Of a stretch of DNA of 64,000 nt, positions 63,162-64,000 are shown piece after piece (position 1 is the first letter of the stretch; each line of letters begins with the position of its first letter). Under the pieces are notes generated by a model, which was given only the letters and a program-made list of their open reading frames with translations, was not told where the DNA came from and did no database searches. The stretch spans positions 124,001 to 188,000 of the forward strand of contig CAWGLW010000001.1 in assembly GCA_963823525.1 (NCBI GenBank), given 5' to 3'. A program made the position numbers and the translations under genes. The DNA is from CAWGLW01 sp963823525. Lineage in GTDB: Bacteria > Pseudomonadota > Gammaproteobacteria > Steroidobacterales > Steroidobacteraceae.

Positions 63162-64000
63162 ATGACCAATCGAGGCCTATCGTTAGCACTGGCGGTCGCG
63201 ACCGCGCTCGCCGGGTGTGCGATTGCCCCCCCGCCGGCCACGGAACAAATTCGGGAAGACGCGCTCCAAGGCACCGAGATCCGTGAGGACTGGAGCGCTG
63301 GCATGTCGCTCGACGGCGAGATCAGCGATTACTGGCTCGCCTCATTCAACGATCCGCAGCTGGACGCCCTGGTGGCCGAAGCGATCACGAAAAGTCCGGA
63401 CTTGCGCGCATCAGCCGCCCGCCTCGAGCAGTCCGCCGCTTACGCCGAGATCGCTCAAGCCTCAATGCTGCCGTGGGTCAACCTGCTTGGAACCGGCGGC
63501 CTGAAGGTTGGCGGCGGGGACCTCTCCTCGGCACTGCAGGGACTGATGCTTGGCGTGTCCTGGGAGCCCGACCTCTGGGGCCGGCTGCGTTATGCGCGCA
63601 ATGCGGCCAACGAAGACTATGCATCGGTGAGTGCGGACTACGAGTTTGCCCGGCAGTCGTTGGCCGCCCAGGTGGCGCGCAGCTGGTTCATGGCCACCGA
63701 GACGAAATTGCAACTGGCGGCCGCGGAGTCGATGGCCGATTCGGCGCGAGAACTCGTGCGCCTGGCCGAGGACCGCCAGAAGGTCGGTGTCGGTAGCGAA
63801 AAGGACGTCGCACTCGCCCGGGCGAGCCTCGGTACTTTTGAAGATGCAGCCCGGCAGGCACAGCTCAGCCATGGCCAGGCCGTTCGCTCGCTCGAAGCGA
63901 TCCTCGGACGTTACCCGGCGACCGAGCTGCAGGCCGCAGCGGACCTTGCAGCGCTCCCGGGCACCGTGCCAATTGGCATGCCGCTCGACATGCTCAATCG
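63162..64000 (+). CDS. Outer-membrane efflux lipoprotein (NodT/TolC family); partial
   Basis: The visible 279 residues form the first part of a RND-type outer-membrane factor. Signal peptide and lipobox are seen (LALAVATALAGC, Cys19), followed by family segments DYWLASFNDPQLDALVAEA, SPDLRASAARLEQSAAYAEIA, LLGVSWEPDLWGRLRYARNAA (as GVSWEPDLWGRL) and RKVGVGSEKDVALARASL-like repeats. It completes a tripartite set with DUF3302 and HlyD. ATG 63162 begins the signal peptide. The right window edge cuts the gene. Confidence 0.88.
   Translation, partial: MTNRGLSLALAVATALAGCAIAPPPATEQIREDALQGTEIREDWSAGMSLDGEISDYWLASFNDPQLDALVAEAITKSPDLRASAARLEQSAAYAEIAQASMLPWVNLLGTGGLKVGGGDLSSALQGLMLGVSWEPDLWGRLRYARNAANEDYASVSADYEFARQSLAAQVARSWFMATETKLQLAAAESMADSARELVRLAEDRQKVGVGSEKDVALARASLGTFEDAARQAQLSHGQAVRSLEAILGRYPATELQAAADLAALPGTVPIGMPLDMLN

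Noticed and set aside
1..64000. CRISPR arrays, tRNA/rRNA genes, insertion sequences, prophage
   Set aside because: No regularly spaced repeats, cloverleaf-like sequence, transposase or phage genes were recognised; a tRNA scan was not possible by eye and could still find one.

Overview
The window is a high-GC chromosomal segment of a facultatively anaerobic, respiratory proteobacterium. The gene families present (DcaP porin, CrbS/CrbR-like acetate-switch pair, CIO-type bd oxidase, RhlE, DUF2058, YiaW/YiaV-like pair, PEP-CTERM protein with a sigma-54 promoter) fit a Gammaproteobacterium, possibly a marine or sediment lineage related to Chromatiales or Steroidobacterales. That placement is inference from gene content. 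No rRNA, tRNA, CRISPR array or insertion sequence was recognised.

Layout. 1-4.3 kb: a patatin/surface-antigen protein cut by the window edge, a PPK2 polyphosphate kinase and a PLP-dependent dehydratase. 4.3-10.1 kb: a 1172-residue transporter-type hybrid histidine kinase meeting tail-to-tail its likely LuxR-type response regulator, followed by a DcaP-type porin ending in a strong terminator. 10.1-14.3 kb: quinone oxidoreductase, a small membrane peptide, PhoD-like phosphatase and a coupled epimerase. 14.2-25.7 kb (minus strand): a complete membrane-bound nitrate respiration operon, 46-residue leader ORF - narK1K2 fusion - narK2 - narG - narH - narJ - narI, behind a palindromic FNR/DNR-type box. 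25.8-27.2 kb: arsC and a SYLF-domain protein. 27.2-31 kb: a Pat-type protein acyltransferase divergent from a class II histone-deacetylase-like hydrolase. 31-39 kb: MscS channel, heme A synthase, an RsbU/RsbW/RsbV partner-switching operon, a DsbA-fold isomerase and RhlE helicase. 39-48 kb: SLC13-type permease, DUF2058, a gutted AGCS symporter, sulfoacetaldehyde acetyltransferase with acetate kinase, gamma-glutamyltransferase and a tandem GST-N protein. 48-55.7 kb: zinc-type CZB-GGDEF cyclase, Tat/lipobox SDR, PfpI-family protein, DUF2892 peptide and an RND pump (MFP plus inner-membrane protein). 55.7-61 kb: cyanide-insensitive-type bd oxidase (cioA-cioB-DUF2474), PEP-CTERM protein, Tat-exported split-Soret-like cytochrome c, and a tandem-repeat periplasmic protein. 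61.4-64 kb: DUF3302 - HlyD - outer-membrane lipoprotein efflux set, cut by the right edge.

How it works together. Respiratory flexibility dominates: nitrate reductase under an anaerobic regulator, a high-affinity bd-type oxidase, and heme A synthase for aerobic oxidases. Acetyl metabolism recurs: a CrbS/CrbR-like system, a protein acyltransferase facing a deacylase, and Xsc-AckA turning sulfoacetaldehyde into acetyl phosphate and then acetate plus ATP.

Quality caution. Several otherwise well-conserved genes (patatin, narG, SYLF protein, cydA, possibly ackA start) carry single-base frame disruptions, some in compensating pairs. The simplest reading is indel errors in the assembled sequence, not a cluster of decaying genes, but this cannot be settled from the sequence alone. 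Long antisense ORFs are frequent because of the GC-rich codon pattern and were not annotated.
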